Shown here one piece after another: positions 36,507-47,173 of a DNA stretch of 64,000 bases. A model generated the notes under the pieces. The model was not told the DNA's origin. It saw only the letters and a program-made list of their open reading frames with translations, and did no database searches. Origin of the DNA: Opitutia bacterium (lineage in GTDB: Bacteria; Verrucomicrobiota; Verrucomicrobiia; Opitutales; Opitutaceae); NCBI GenBank assembly GCA_947453695.1, contig CANGHW010000003.1, positions 1-64,000 of the forward strand, read 5' to 3'. Positions within the stretch are counted from its first letter, which is position 1, and each line of letters starts with the position of its first letter. The translations under genes and the position numbers were made by a program.

Positions 36507-37487
36507 ATGCCCTACCATCATCAAACGCGTCCGCCGCTGCCGCGGATGCTGCGTATCCACGAAGAACTGGCGAAAGGCGCCGCCGTCACCTGCAAACTCC
36601 TCGGCGAGATCCTCGAAGTCTCCCCCAAGACCGTGCAACGCGATATCGTCTTCATGCGCGAGCGCCTCGAACTGCCGGTCGTCTACATCGATAAAATCCA
36701 CTCGTTCAAATACTCCAAGCCGGTGGAGTCCTTTCCCACGATGAAGGTCACCGAGGGCGAAGTCGTCGCCCTGCTCATCGGCCGCAAAGCGCTCGACCAA
36801 TATCAGGGCACGCCGTTCTACCGGGAGCTCGCCGCCTCCTTCGAAAAAATCGCCGCGTCGCTGCAGGACAAAGTGTCCTTCACGGCCTCGGACGAATTGC
36901 ACACCATCTCCTTCAAGAGCACGGGCGTGGGTCGCGCCGACATCGCTGTATTCAAAGTCGTGAGCCGCGGGCTGTGGCGGGAACTCGAGACCGAGTTCGA
37001 CTACCGCAAGCCCGGTCAGTCCACCCGGGAGCGCCGGCGCGTGCGGCCGTATCATTTTCTCCACCATGAGAACCTGTGGTATCTCATCGCGTTCGATCTG
37101 GCGCGGCAGGATATCCGCACCTTTGCCCTCCCGCGGATTTTCGCCCCGGAGGTCACCAAGACCTCCTTCGTGCGACCGCCGGAATTTTCGCCCAAGGCCT
37201 ATTTCGCGAAAGCCTTCGGCGTGTTTGGCGGCACCGGTGACTACCGCGTGGTGATCCACTTCAGCGCCACCGTCGCCGACCGCGTCCGCGAACGCGAGTG
37301 GCACGAGTCGGAAGTCTACCGCGATCTGCCGGACGGCGGCCTCGAATTTGAGCTCCGGCTCGGCGCCTTGCCGGAGATTGAGCGCTGGATCTTGAGCTGG
37401 GGCGCCCACGCGCGGGTCATCGAGCCGCCGGAACTGCGCGAGCGGATGAAGAAGACCGCCCTGGCGCTGGCCGAAGCCTACGCCTGA
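36507..37487 (+). CDS. WYL-domain transcriptional regulator
   Basis: A 326-residue DNA-binding protein starting MPYHHQTRPPLPRMLRIHEE at the ATG at 36507 (a GTG at 36477 is an alternative). The N-terminal winged helix has CKLLGEILEVSPKTVQRDIV. A central WYL domain includes RPYHFLHHENLWYLIAFDLA with the WYL-type HxxxWYLIAFD signature. The C-terminal WCX extension is IHFSATVADRVREREWHESE. Such proteins sense ligands or nucleic acid and control nearby operons or DNA-damage responses. No obvious partner gene adjoins it. Confidence 0.9.
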   Translation: MPYHHQTRPPLPRMLRIHEELAKGAAVTCKLLGEILEVSPKTVQRDIVFMRERLELPVVYIDKIHSFKYSKPVESFPTMKVTEGEVVALLIGRKALDQYQGTPFYRELAASFEKIAASLQDKVSFTASDELHTISFKSTGVGRADIAVFKVVSRGLWRELETEFDYRKPGQSTRERRRVRPYHFLHHENLWYLIAFDLARQDIRTFALPRIFAPEVTKTSFVRPPEFSPKAYFAKAFGVFGGTGDYRVVIHFSATVADRVREREWHESEVYRDLPDGGLEFELRLGALPEIERWILSWGAHARVIEPPELRERMKKTALALAEAYA

Positions 37488-37554
37488 CACCGCGACCGCC
37501 GCGGCCGCCTACCCGAACGCCCCACCGCCCTCCCCGACCGCAGCGCGGCGCGCC

Positions 37555-37953
37555 CCGAGCGCGTCTCGGCCCCACGCAAACGCGTCTCGGCGGGCGCGGA
37601 ACCGGTCTCGCATCTTACCTAGCCTCCCGACCCCGCACGCGGGCAGGCCGGCCTGACCGGCCAACGGCTCCGGGCCGCGAGTTAAGGCGTCGGCCGCGAC
37701 CGCCAAGGCGTCCGGGCCCGCCCTGAACGGGGCTAGGACAATCGCGCCCCGGTCGCGGCGCCGTGCCCCTGCCCCCGACCCGCCCTCGCGCGAGGCGGGA
37801 CCGGGTGCGCCCGGACCCGCGCCCGGAGCAAATCAGTCTGGGCGCGGTAAAAATCGGTCCCGGCGCCGTGAGAATCGGTCTGGGCCGCGCGCGAAACGGT
37901 CTGGGGGATCCGCGAAACGGCCCGGGGGAAGGGCGAAACGGGCTGTCCGACCC
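37555..37953. repeat. Degenerate 21-bp periodic repeat region
   Basis: The six units at 37828-37953 are each exactly 21 bp, with core AAWCGGTCTGGG (for example GCGAAACGGTCTGGGGGATC). Earlier copies with GCGTCTCGG at 37561 and 37582, GGTCTCG at 37604 and AAGGCGTC at 37684 and 37705 keep the same 21-bp register across ~400 bp. All frames are open because the period is 7 codons, but no reading frame has a convincing start or composition. The rest of the 37488-38110 gap holds no gene I can support. Confidence 0.7.
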
Positions 37954-38069
37954 CCGGACACGGCGTTTTTTTCGCCCGTTTTTGCCCGGAAATAGCCCAG
38001 CGCGTCGCGCAAGCCCCTGTTCCGGAGTGACTTTGGTCCATTTCAAAAAAGTGAAAGTATTTGGAGGCC

Positions 38070-38088
38070 TAGGACCATGAATGTCCTA
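38070..38088. promoter_or_regulatory. Inverted repeat TAGGAC-N7-GTCCTA
   Basis: The repeat lies 23 nt before the small frame at 38111, followed by CCCCCTTTGATAAGAT, whose TAAGAT could be a -10 element. It is a candidate operator controlling the 38111-39064 transcription unit. Confidence 0.4.
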
Positions 38089-38110
38089 CCCCCTTTGATA
38101 AGATGTGCCC

Positions 38111-38278
38111 ATGAAATCAATCGTCGCCCCAAACCCAGTGCCCCTCCGCCACCCGCAGTGCGGCGCCGGCCGCGGCACCGGCTATATCCCGGGCGGCGTC
38201 GGCCCCCTTGCCCTGCCCGCCGGCCGCAGCCCGGCCCGCCGGGCCCAACCCTTTCGTTTCCGCGCCTCCGGGCGCTGA
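38111..38278 (+). CDS. Possible 55-residue basic leader peptide
   Basis: An ATG frame encodes MKSIVAPNPVPLRHPQCGAG then RGTGYIPGGVGPLALPAGRS, rich in Pro, Gly and Arg, ending FRFRASGR. It lies 48 nt before the strongly translated gene at 38327. No Shine-Dalgarno sequence is seen. It could be a leader peptide, a small secreted or modified peptide, or simply transcribed untranslated sequence. Confidence 0.3.
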   Translation: MKSIVAPNPVPLRHPQCGAGRGTGYIPGGVGPLALPAGRSPARRAQPFRFRASGR

Positions 38279-38310
38279 GACCTCAACCTAAACCCTTAAC
38301 AGTCAAATGA

Positions 38311-38320
38311 AAGGAGGTGA
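38311..38320 (+). promoter_or_regulatory. Consensus Shine-Dalgarno sequence
   Basis: AAGGAGGTGA matches the 16S anti-Shine-Dalgarno perfectly over ten bases, 6 nt before the ATG at 38327. Most genes in this window lack such a site, so strong translation is expected here. Confidence 0.85.
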
Positions 38321-38326
38321 ATACTA

Positions 38327-39064
38327 ATGACAACTGAACAGTCCAACCGACTAGCCATGTTTGCCGCGGCGCACGCGGTCCTGGCCAGCGCGACGGAGAC
38401 GAGCGACATCCCCGGCTTCCCGGCCCGATTCGCCACGTTTACCACGCAGCTGGTCGAGATCGCCGCGCTGGAGGCCCGCCAGGCCAATCCGCTCAGCTAC
38501 CAGATCGCTCTCCGCAACGAGGCGCTCACGGCCATGATCAACGCCACCCTCGCCCTCACCGGCGCGGCGTTGAGCTTTGCCGACGCTCACGGCTTGGAGA
38601 CCCTGGCGGTGAAGCTGCGCGTCGCCCCGGCCGATTTCGACCGGGCGCGTCTGGCCCAAAAGCCGACGCTGGCGAAGCACCTCCTCACCGAGGTGAAGCT
38701 CGTGGCCGCCCAACCGGGTGACCACGGCCTCACTCCCGCGAAGCTGGAGCACGCCGAGCAGCTCATCGAAGCGGCCACCGCCCTCGTGGTGGCGTCCCGC
38801 ACGACCGTGGCGGCCAAGCGCGCCGCCACCGAGAACCTCGTCGCCGCGTTCCGCGCCACCCAGACCGTGCTGGAAAACCAGCTCGATCCCCTGCTGGTGC
38901 CGCTGGCCGATACGCATCCCGAGTTCTACGCCCGCTACCGTGCGGTGCGTGAGATCGTGACGCGTCCCGCCACCCGCGAGACGACCGCTGCCGCGGGAGA
39001 ACAGCCGACGCTCGCCACCCCGGCGACCACGCCGGCCCTGACGACCGACAAACAGGCCGCCTGA
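38327..39064 (+). CDS. Hypothetical all-helical protein with strong expression signals
   Basis: A 245-residue soluble protein starting MTTEQSNRLAMFAAAHAVLA. It is predicted almost entirely helical and rich in Ala, Thr and Leu (ARQANPLSYQIALRNEALTA; HAEQLIEAATALVVASRTTV; FRATQTVLENQLDPLLVPLA), with a Thr/Pro/Ala-rich tail. No signal peptide, membrane span or recognised motif. The perfect Shine-Dalgarno sequence upstream and a 13-bp terminator hairpin 24 nt downstream show a self-contained, probably highly translated gene. I do not recognise the family. Confidence 0.85.
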   Translation: MTTEQSNRLAMFAAAHAVLASATETSDIPGFPARFATFTTQLVEIAALEARQANPLSYQIALRNEALTAMINATLALTGAALSFADAHGLETLAVKLRVAPADFDRARLAQKPTLAKHLLTEVKLVAAQPGDHGLTPAKLEHAEQLIEAATALVVASRTTVAAKRAATENLVAAFRATQTVLENQLDPLLVPLADTHPEFYARYRAVREIVTRPATRETTAAAGEQPTLATPATTPALTTDKQAA

Positions 39065-39087
39065 TCTCCCTGCGAGAGAGCCCCCTC

Positions 39088-39122
39088 AGAGCGCCGCGCG
39101 TCCCCGCGCGGCGCTCTTTTTT
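39088..39122 (+). terminator. Strong rho-independent terminator
   Basis: A perfect 13-bp stem, AGAGCGCCGCGCG paired with CGCGCGGCGCTCT, with loop TCCC and a following T-run, just past the hypothetical gene at 38327-39064. Confidence 0.95.
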
Positions 39123-39671
39123 GTGCCCGGGCCCCGGGAACGCCGAGGTCCGGCTCGGACAAGGGGGCACGCCAGCGCAACCGGTCCCCCATCATTCCCC
39201 ACCAACCGACAAAACGAATCGACGCCACCCAAGGCGAAGCTCGGAGCGGTCAAAACCGTGAGCATCCCGCGCGTCGCCCACGCTCCCCTCCGGTCAGTGG
39301 CCGGCGATAATTCCTGCCGCGATCTGCAAACCCGGTTTGTCAGACGGAAGAAGTTATTCTCACTCAGGCACAACGTTTGCTCCCCGCGACGCCCACCCAC
39401 TCCTCTGCCGATTCATCCCGTCGTAACAATTCCCGGCTTGTCGTAGCCCTCTTACGCACAAATGAATATTGGCCCATCCCGTCCTGAGCTCGCCCCCCAG
39501 TTCCCGACATTATTAGGCAGAAAATCATCGGGTATCTTGTCGGTGATGGGAGCCATGAACGCGGGAGAGCAAGCGGGTAGAAGCCCCTAGCTGTGCCCAT
39601 GCCACCCCGCAGCGCAAGCAACCACGTGGGAATGCGCCGGGATGTAACACCCGCGCGGGATCGGGGCACAT
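39123..39671. other. 549-nt region without a supported gene
   Basis: The stretch lies between two terminators that face each other and is less GC-rich than its surroundings. It contains local inverted segments (for example CCGACA at 39505 and TGTCGG at 39538) but no tRNA, RNase P, SRP RNA or tmRNA motif that I recognise. Reading frames in it do not look like proteins. An unidentified small RNA is possible. Confidence 0.4.
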
Positions 39672-39675
39672 AAAA

Positions 39676-39703
39676 GGCGTGCGGGGCAGAACCCACGCAC
39701 GCC
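39676..39703 (-). terminator. Terminator of the YfgM-like gene
   Basis: GGCGTGCG pairs with CGCACGCC around GTGGGTTCTGCC; on the minus strand it is followed by TTTTATG. It lies 38 nt beyond the stop at 39741. Confidence 0.75.
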
Positions 39704-39740
39704 GAAAAAGAGGCGGGCAACGAGGCGGGGGATGCCCCGC

Positions 39741-40469
39741 TTACTTCTTCGCCGGAGCCGGGGTGGGCGCGGCGGGGGCGACGATCGCAGCGGCCGGGGC
39801 CGGCACGGTCGCGCGGAGCATCATGGCGCGCTGGGTCCAGGGACCGGAGGCATCGATCTGCATGAGCTGATCGGCGTATTTCTGGACGTCGGCGCCGTTG
39901 CCAGCCTCGGCCGCGAGGCCGGTGAGGTGATAGGCGGCCTCGGCGCGGATGCCCTTGGACTGGGCGGCATCGCCCGCGATTTGCTTGAGATCGGTGATCG
40001 CGTCAGCGGCCTTGCCGGCCTGGACCTTGGCGAGGGCGCGACCGAGTTGGGCGCGGGCGGCGAGCGGGCCGGTCTTGAGGACCGCGGCGGCCTTTTCGTA
40101 ACCGGCGAGGGCGTCGGCGGACTTGCCGGCAGCGTAGGCTTCATCGGCGATACGGAGCTGGGCGACACCGGCGAGGGCGTGCTCGGCGTGGGCCGCGGCA
40201 AAGGATTTTAACTGCTCGGAGGTCGTGGCGACGGCGTAGGCCTTCTGCACATCGAGCTCTTTCTGCCCCTCGAGGTATTCCCAACCGCCCTTGCCGACGA
40301 TGGCCAGCAGCACGACGGCACAGAGGGCGAGGACGGCCTTGCCGTTCTTCTCCCAGAAGAGGTGCAGCTTGTCCTCGAAGGAAGGCGCAATGTAGTTCTC
40401 ATCGACCGGGACGAGCTTGCGATCATCACCGGCGGGTTGCGGAGCGGAAGGAGTGGCGGGCGTAGACAT
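39741..40469 (-). CDS. TPR protein, YfgM-like (ancillary SecYEG subunit-like)
   Basis: A 242-residue membrane-anchored protein starting MSTPATPSAPQPAGDDRKLV at 40469. A cytoplasmic N-terminus is followed by one span (AVLALCAVVLLAIVGKGGWE, about residues 44-63) and a periplasmic helical repeat domain (AGVAQLRIADEAYAAGKSAD; ALAGYEKAAAVLKTGPLAAR; GIRAEAAYHLTGLAAEAGNG). This topology matches YfgM/DUF2133-type TPR proteins that work with SecYEG and periplasmic chaperones. The tail is Ala/Pro-rich and Lys-terminated. Family membership is likely; the partner is inferred. Confidence 0.75.
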   Translation of the reverse strand: MSTPATPSAPQPAGDDRKLVPVDENYIAPSFEDKLHLFWEKNGKAVLALCAVVLLAIVGKGGWEYLEGQKELDVQKAYAVATTSEQLKSFAAAHAEHALAGVAQLRIADEAYAAGKSADALAGYEKAAAVLKTGPLAARAQLGRALAKVQAGKAADAITDLKQIAGDAAQSKGIRAEAAYHLTGLAAEAGNGADVQKYADQLMQIDASGPWTQRAMMLRATVPAPAAAIVAPAAPTPAPAKK

Positions 40470-40875
40470 GCGCGAAGGATTGGGCGTTGGAACCGGGGAC
40501 AAGAACAAAACCCAGCCCCCCTGTCCATCCCTGTGTTTGAGAGGGACAGTTTGAAACCTGGCCTCCGAAAACGTGACGCGAAGCGGGGGGTGGGCCGTGA
40601 ATACCAAACAACACGCCCAACGAATGCGAAGCGGGTGGCGCCGTGCGGCAATCGCGCGGGCGCAAACCGGCGCAGGCATGGCAATCGTGCGCGGACCAGC
40701 ATCGGAACAAACACTCGCCAGGATTCTCCCTGCCTTGCGCCCCACCCCGGCGAGTGGAAAGCCGGGGCCTCCAATCGAGTCTGGAGTATTTCCGCTATCG
40801 TCGCCTTGCTGCGTAGGCCTGAACAGCGACGGCTTAAGTCTAAAAGAAAAACCCGGGATTCATCATCAGCAGCGC
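40470..40875. other. 406-nt divergent spacer
   Basis: The space separates the leftward YfgM-like gene from the rightward Abi-like gene and should carry both promoters. The last ~60 nt before 40876 are AT-richer (TTAAGTCTAAAAGAAAAACC). No RNA gene or further reading frame is convincing. Confidence 0.4.
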
Positions 40876-41592
40876 ATGAGCACTACCAACGCTAGGAATG
40901 GCCCCGGGACAGTGCCTTCACCATCGGTAAACTGGAGTGAAAGTAAAGAAAACGATTTTGCCTCAATTAAGCAGGCTCTCTCCGTCGAGCGATTCGAGTC
41001 GTATCGCAGGCAACCGAACGAGCCGGATGAGGTGGTCTTCGCACGATACCAGTGGAATGCCGTGATTTGCGGTCACTTCTACGGCACCCTTCGCATCTTG
41101 GAGGTGACGCTGAGAAACAGCTTTGACCGAGCAATAGCCACCAAGACGGGAGATGCCAACTGGTTGACTAAAGTCCCTGCTTGGCTCCGCGAAAGCGAGC
41201 AGGAGGATGTGCGCAAGGCCCACTCATTCCTCGTGGCCCGAAAGCGAAACATAACCCAATCGCGCGTCGTTCAAGAAATGAGCTTTGGATTTTGGACCAG
41301 CATGCTCAATGGACGCTATGAGCCACTATTCCACAGCATAGGAGCCGCCGTTTTTCCCGGAATGCCGCGGAGTCAGCGCACGAGAGGAAATGCATCCCAG
41401 CGCTTCGAAAGCATCCGAACCCTGAGGAATCGCATATTTCACTTTCGTAGAATTTGGAATCGCCCGGATATTCAGGCGGACTACGACCAAATCCTTGAGG
41501 CCATTGGCTGGGTTAACCCTCAAGCGCGGCGCCTTTTCCTTCCCGATGGATCCGAGGCGCAATTTGCGAATGCACTCGCCCAAAGGCCGTAA
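40876..41592 (+). CDS. Abi-like protein with HEPN ribonuclease motif
   Basis: A 238-residue protein from the ATG at 40876 (MSTTNARNGPGTVPSPSVNW). It resembles the Abi_2/AbiD-F family: SVERFESYRRQPNEPDEVVF, YGTLRILEVTLRNSFDRAIA, WLTKVPAWL and EMSFGFWTSMLNGRYEPLFH. The C-terminal half ends in FESIRTLRNRIFHFRRIWNR, containing RNRIFH, an Rx4H HEPN motif as found in RNA-cleaving abortive infection effectors. It has lower GC and more varied codon use than its neighbours, suggesting transfer. No antitoxin gene is adjacent. It probably degrades RNA after phage infection; this is inferred from family. Confidence 0.8.
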   Translation: MSTTNARNGPGTVPSPSVNWSESKENDFASIKQALSVERFESYRRQPNEPDEVVFARYQWNAVICGHFYGTLRILEVTLRNSFDRAIATKTGDANWLTKVPAWLRESEQEDVRKAHSFLVARKRNITQSRVVQEMSFGFWTSMLNGRYEPLFHSIGAAVFPGMPRSQRTRGNASQRFESIRTLRNRIFHFRRIWNRPDIQADYDQILEAIGWVNPQARRLFLPDGSEAQFANALAQRP

Positions 41593-41652
41593 TCCCCAAA
41601 CCGACCCACCACCGTTTCGGTTCGATCTCGCCGGGCGAACCCGCCCCCCACG

Positions 41653-42510
41653 TCAGTCGAAGACGACGGTCTTGTTGCCGTAGACCAGCACGCGGCCCTC
41701 GAGATGCCAGCGGACGGCCTGGGCGAGCACGGTCTTTTCCAAATCGCGGCCCTTGCGGACGAGGTCCTCGACCCCGTGGCGGTGTGTCACCTGCGCGACA
41801 TCCTGGTGGATGATCGGCCCCTCGTCCAAATCGCGGGTCGCGTAGTGGGCCGTCGCACCGATGAGCTTCACGCCGCGGGCGTGGGCCTGATGGTAGGGCT
41901 TGCCGCCGGCGAAGGCCGGGAGGAACGAGTGGTGAATATTGATCACCGGGCGGCCAATCTTTTCCAGGAGATCGGCGGAGAGGACCTGCATGTAGCGGGC
42001 GAGCACGACCAAGTCGGCGCCGAGTTCATGGAGGAGCGCGAGCTGGCGCGCCTCGGCCTGCGGCTTGGTCTCGGCCGTCACGGGAATATGGTGAAACGGC
42101 AGACCGTAACCGCGCGCCGCGGCGGCGAGGTCGGTGTGGTTGCCCATGATCGCGACGATGTCGCCGGAAAAGTCCCCGGCCTTCCAGCGGAGGATCAGAT
42201 CGTGAAAACAATGGTCGGCTTTGGAAACCCACACCGCGAGACGGGCGCGCCGGTTGGACTGAATCACCTTGGCCGCCATCCCGAGCGATGCGGCAAACGC
42301 CAGGAAATCCGCTGCCTCGCGCTCGCCGACGCCGGCCGCCCCGGTGGGCACCCACTCGATGCGCTGGAAGAAAATCCCCGCCTCCATGTCCCGATGCTGG
42401 TCGGCGTGGAGAATATTGCCCCCGCGCGCGAAAATCCAACCGGAGACCCGGGCCACAAGACCGGGTTGATCAGGACCGTGCAGGAGGGCGATGAGCGTGG
42501 GAGTGTCCAT
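41653..42510 (-). CDS. purU: Formyltetrahydrofolate deformylase
   Basis: A 285-residue enzyme starting MDTPTLIALLHGPDQPGLVA at 42510. An N-terminal ACT domain (ILHADQHRDMEAGIFFQRIE) precedes a formyltransferase-fold domain. That domain has KADHCFHDLILRWKAGDF, GNHTDLAAAARGYGLPFHHI, ARYMQVLSADLLEKIGRPVI and NIHHSFLPAFAGGKPYHQAH with the catalytic Asn-His, then GATAHYATRDLDEGPIIHQD. It hydrolyses 10-formyl-THF to formate and THF, balancing one-carbon pools. It is monocistronic, with a REP-like palindrome upstream. Confidence 0.95.
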   Translation of the reverse strand: MDTPTLIALLHGPDQPGLVARVSGWIFARGGNILHADQHRDMEAGIFFQRIEWVPTGAAGVGEREAADFLAFAASLGMAAKVIQSNRRARLAVWVSKADHCFHDLILRWKAGDFSGDIVAIMGNHTDLAAAARGYGLPFHHIPVTAETKPQAEARQLALLHELGADLVVLARYMQVLSADLLEKIGRPVINIHHSFLPAFAGGKPYHQAHARGVKLIGATAHYATRDLDEGPIIHQDVAQVTHRHGVEDLVRKGRDLEKTVLAQAVRWHLEGRVLVYGNKTVVFD

Positions 42511-42633
42511 GGCGCGAGCGTCCGCCAACCCAACGGGAAATCGGCCAACATCCAAGCTCCAACCGATGCGCGATTTCGGCGGGAGGGCCCTCGCGTGGTC
42601 GGGGCTGCGGTTGGCTGCGTGGCGTGCTGGGGC

Positions 42634-42654
42634 GGACGGCGCGGAGAGCCGTCC
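42634..42654. repeat. REP-like palindrome (GGACGGC/GCCGTCC)
   Basis: A perfect 7-bp stem with loop GCGGAGA, followed by CTACC. It is nearly identical to the palindrome at 54969-54989 (GGACGGCT-CGGAA-AGCCGTCC, then CTACC), which identifies a dispersed repeat. Confidence 0.75.
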
Positions 42655-42683
42655 CTACCGGCAGGCCCGGGCGACTCGGCGGA

Positions 42684-43652
42684 TCAGGGCACGAGCAAGA
42701 CCTTGCCGGTCGTCGCCCGCCCTTCGAGGGCGCGGTGGGCGTCGGCCGCCTGCGTGAGCGAGAACGTCGCGCCGATGCGCACGCGGAGTTTCCCCGCGGC
42801 GATCCAGGTGAAGAGATCGCTGGCCCGGGCGTGCAGCTCCGCTGCCGTGAGCGTGTAGTGCGCGAGCGTCGGGCGCGTGAAAAACAGCGAGCCCTTCTGC
42901 GAGAGGAGGAGCGGCGCAAACGGCGGCACGGCGCCGCTCGCGTTGCCAAACGAGACCAGCATGCCGCGCGGGCGCAGACTGTTCAGCGAGCCCTCGAAGG
43001 TCGCCTTGCCCACGCCATCATAGACGACATCGACGCCGCGACCGCCGGTGAAGGCGCGGGCCGCGTCGGTGAAATTCTCGCGGGAGTAGACGCACACCGC
43101 GTCGGCCCCGGCTTCGCGAGCGAGGGCGGCCTTCTCGTCGTTGCCGACAGTCGCGAGCACCCGGGCGCCGCGGAGCTTGGCGATCTGGGTGAGCAAGAGC
43201 CCCGTGCCACCGGCCGCCGCGTGGATGAGCGCGGTGTCGCCGGCCTTCAGCGCCCACGTGTCGCAGGCGAGGTAGTGAGCGGTCATACCCTGCAGCAGCA
43301 CGGCCGCCGCGAGCTTCGACTCCACGCCCGCCGGCACGCGCACGAGCTGCGCGGCGGGAGCAATCGCCTCCTGCGCATAAGCTCCGCCGGCCGAGACCGT
43401 GGCCACGCGGTCACCAATCTGAAAACCCGTAACCCCGGCGCCGATCGCCGTGACGACGCCCGCGGCCTCCTGGCCGACGATGAACGGCAGCGGCATCGCG
43501 TAGAGTCCGCTGCGTTTGTAGGTGTCGATGAAGTTGAGGCCGGCGGCCTCCACCTGGAAACGCACCTCGCCCGCCGCAGGCGCAGGGACAGGAATCTCGT
43601 CGGCGCGCAGATTTTCAGCGCCACCGGTTTCGTGAATTCGGATCGCGAGCAT
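42684..43652 (-). CDS. Zinc-independent quinone oxidoreductase (MDR family)
   Basis: A 322-residue NADPH-dependent enzyme starting MLAIRIHETGGAENLRADEI at 43652. It has the quinone oxidoreductase pattern of the medium-chain dehydrogenase/reductase family: VEAAGLNFIDTYKRSGLYAM, PFIVGQEAAGVVTAIGAGVT and LLQGMTAHYLACDTW. The NADPH loop is VLIHAAAGGTGLLLTQIAKL (ALIHAAAGG here), followed by VDVVYDGVGKATFEGSLNSL. Zinc-ligand cysteines are absent. It reduces quinones or related electrophiles; the substrate is unknown. Confidence 0.92.
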   Translation of the reverse strand: MLAIRIHETGGAENLRADEIPVPAPAAGEVRFQVEAAGLNFIDTYKRSGLYAMPLPFIVGQEAAGVVTAIGAGVTGFQIGDRVATVSAGGAYAQEAIAPAAQLVRVPAGVESKLAAAVLLQGMTAHYLACDTWALKAGDTALIHAAAGGTGLLLTQIAKLRGARVLATVGNDEKAALAREAGADAVCVYSRENFTDAARAFTGGRGVDVVYDGVGKATFEGSLNSLRPRGMLVSFGNASGAVPPFAPLLLSQKGSLFFTRPTLAHYTLTAAELHARASDLFTWIAAGKLRVRIGATFSLTQAADAHRALEGRATTGKVLLVP

Positions 43653-43705
43653 GGTGACCACCCTCATGCCCCGCACGGCCGCAGGCAAGTCACCGGACAA
43701 AAAAA

Positions 43706-43729
43706 CAGGGCGGACTTTAGTCCGCCCTG
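43706..43729. repeat. REP-like palindrome with perfect 11-bp stem
   Basis: CAGGGCGGACT pairs with AGTCCGCCCTG around TT, 60 nt past the carB stop. A related imperfect copy, GGACGGAC-TGAT-GTCCGCCC, lies at 43755-43774. The pair may act as a carB terminator or belong to the dispersed repeat family. Confidence 0.75.
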
Positions 43730-43754
43730 CTCACGCGTTAAGTGTCCGCGAAGG

Positions 43755-43774
43755 GACGGACTGATGTCCGCCCC
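43755..43774. repeat. REP-like palindrome, second copy of a pair
   Basis: GGACGGAC-TGAT-GTCCGCCC followed by CACTTT. It resembles AGACTGAAGTCCGCCCTACT at 49891-49909. It lies 15 nt from the carB stop. Confidence 0.6.
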
Positions 43775-43788
43775 ACTTTAAACATCGC

Positions 43789-47031
<3,243 letters not shown>

Positions 47032-47173
47032 GAGCGTAGATTTCGGCGAGAGTTGAGAGCGCCGAAACGCGCGGCAAGCGGGAAAGCGGAACACCGCCGG
47101 GAAACGCCGTCACCGGACTTGCTCAACGATAGAAGCACCGCGGCCGTTGCCAAAATCCCCGCCCTCCGCGGGC

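Noticed and set aside
37615-38046. Leftward frame with heptapeptide-like PFRxxPR repeats
   Set aside because: Its repetition follows from the 21-bp DNA period, which opens all frames; no ribosome site or gene-like start.
39364-39720. 118-codon leftward frame in the gap after the hypothetical gene
   Set aside because: It starts inside the terminator hairpin of the YfgM-like gene and shows no protein-like pattern.
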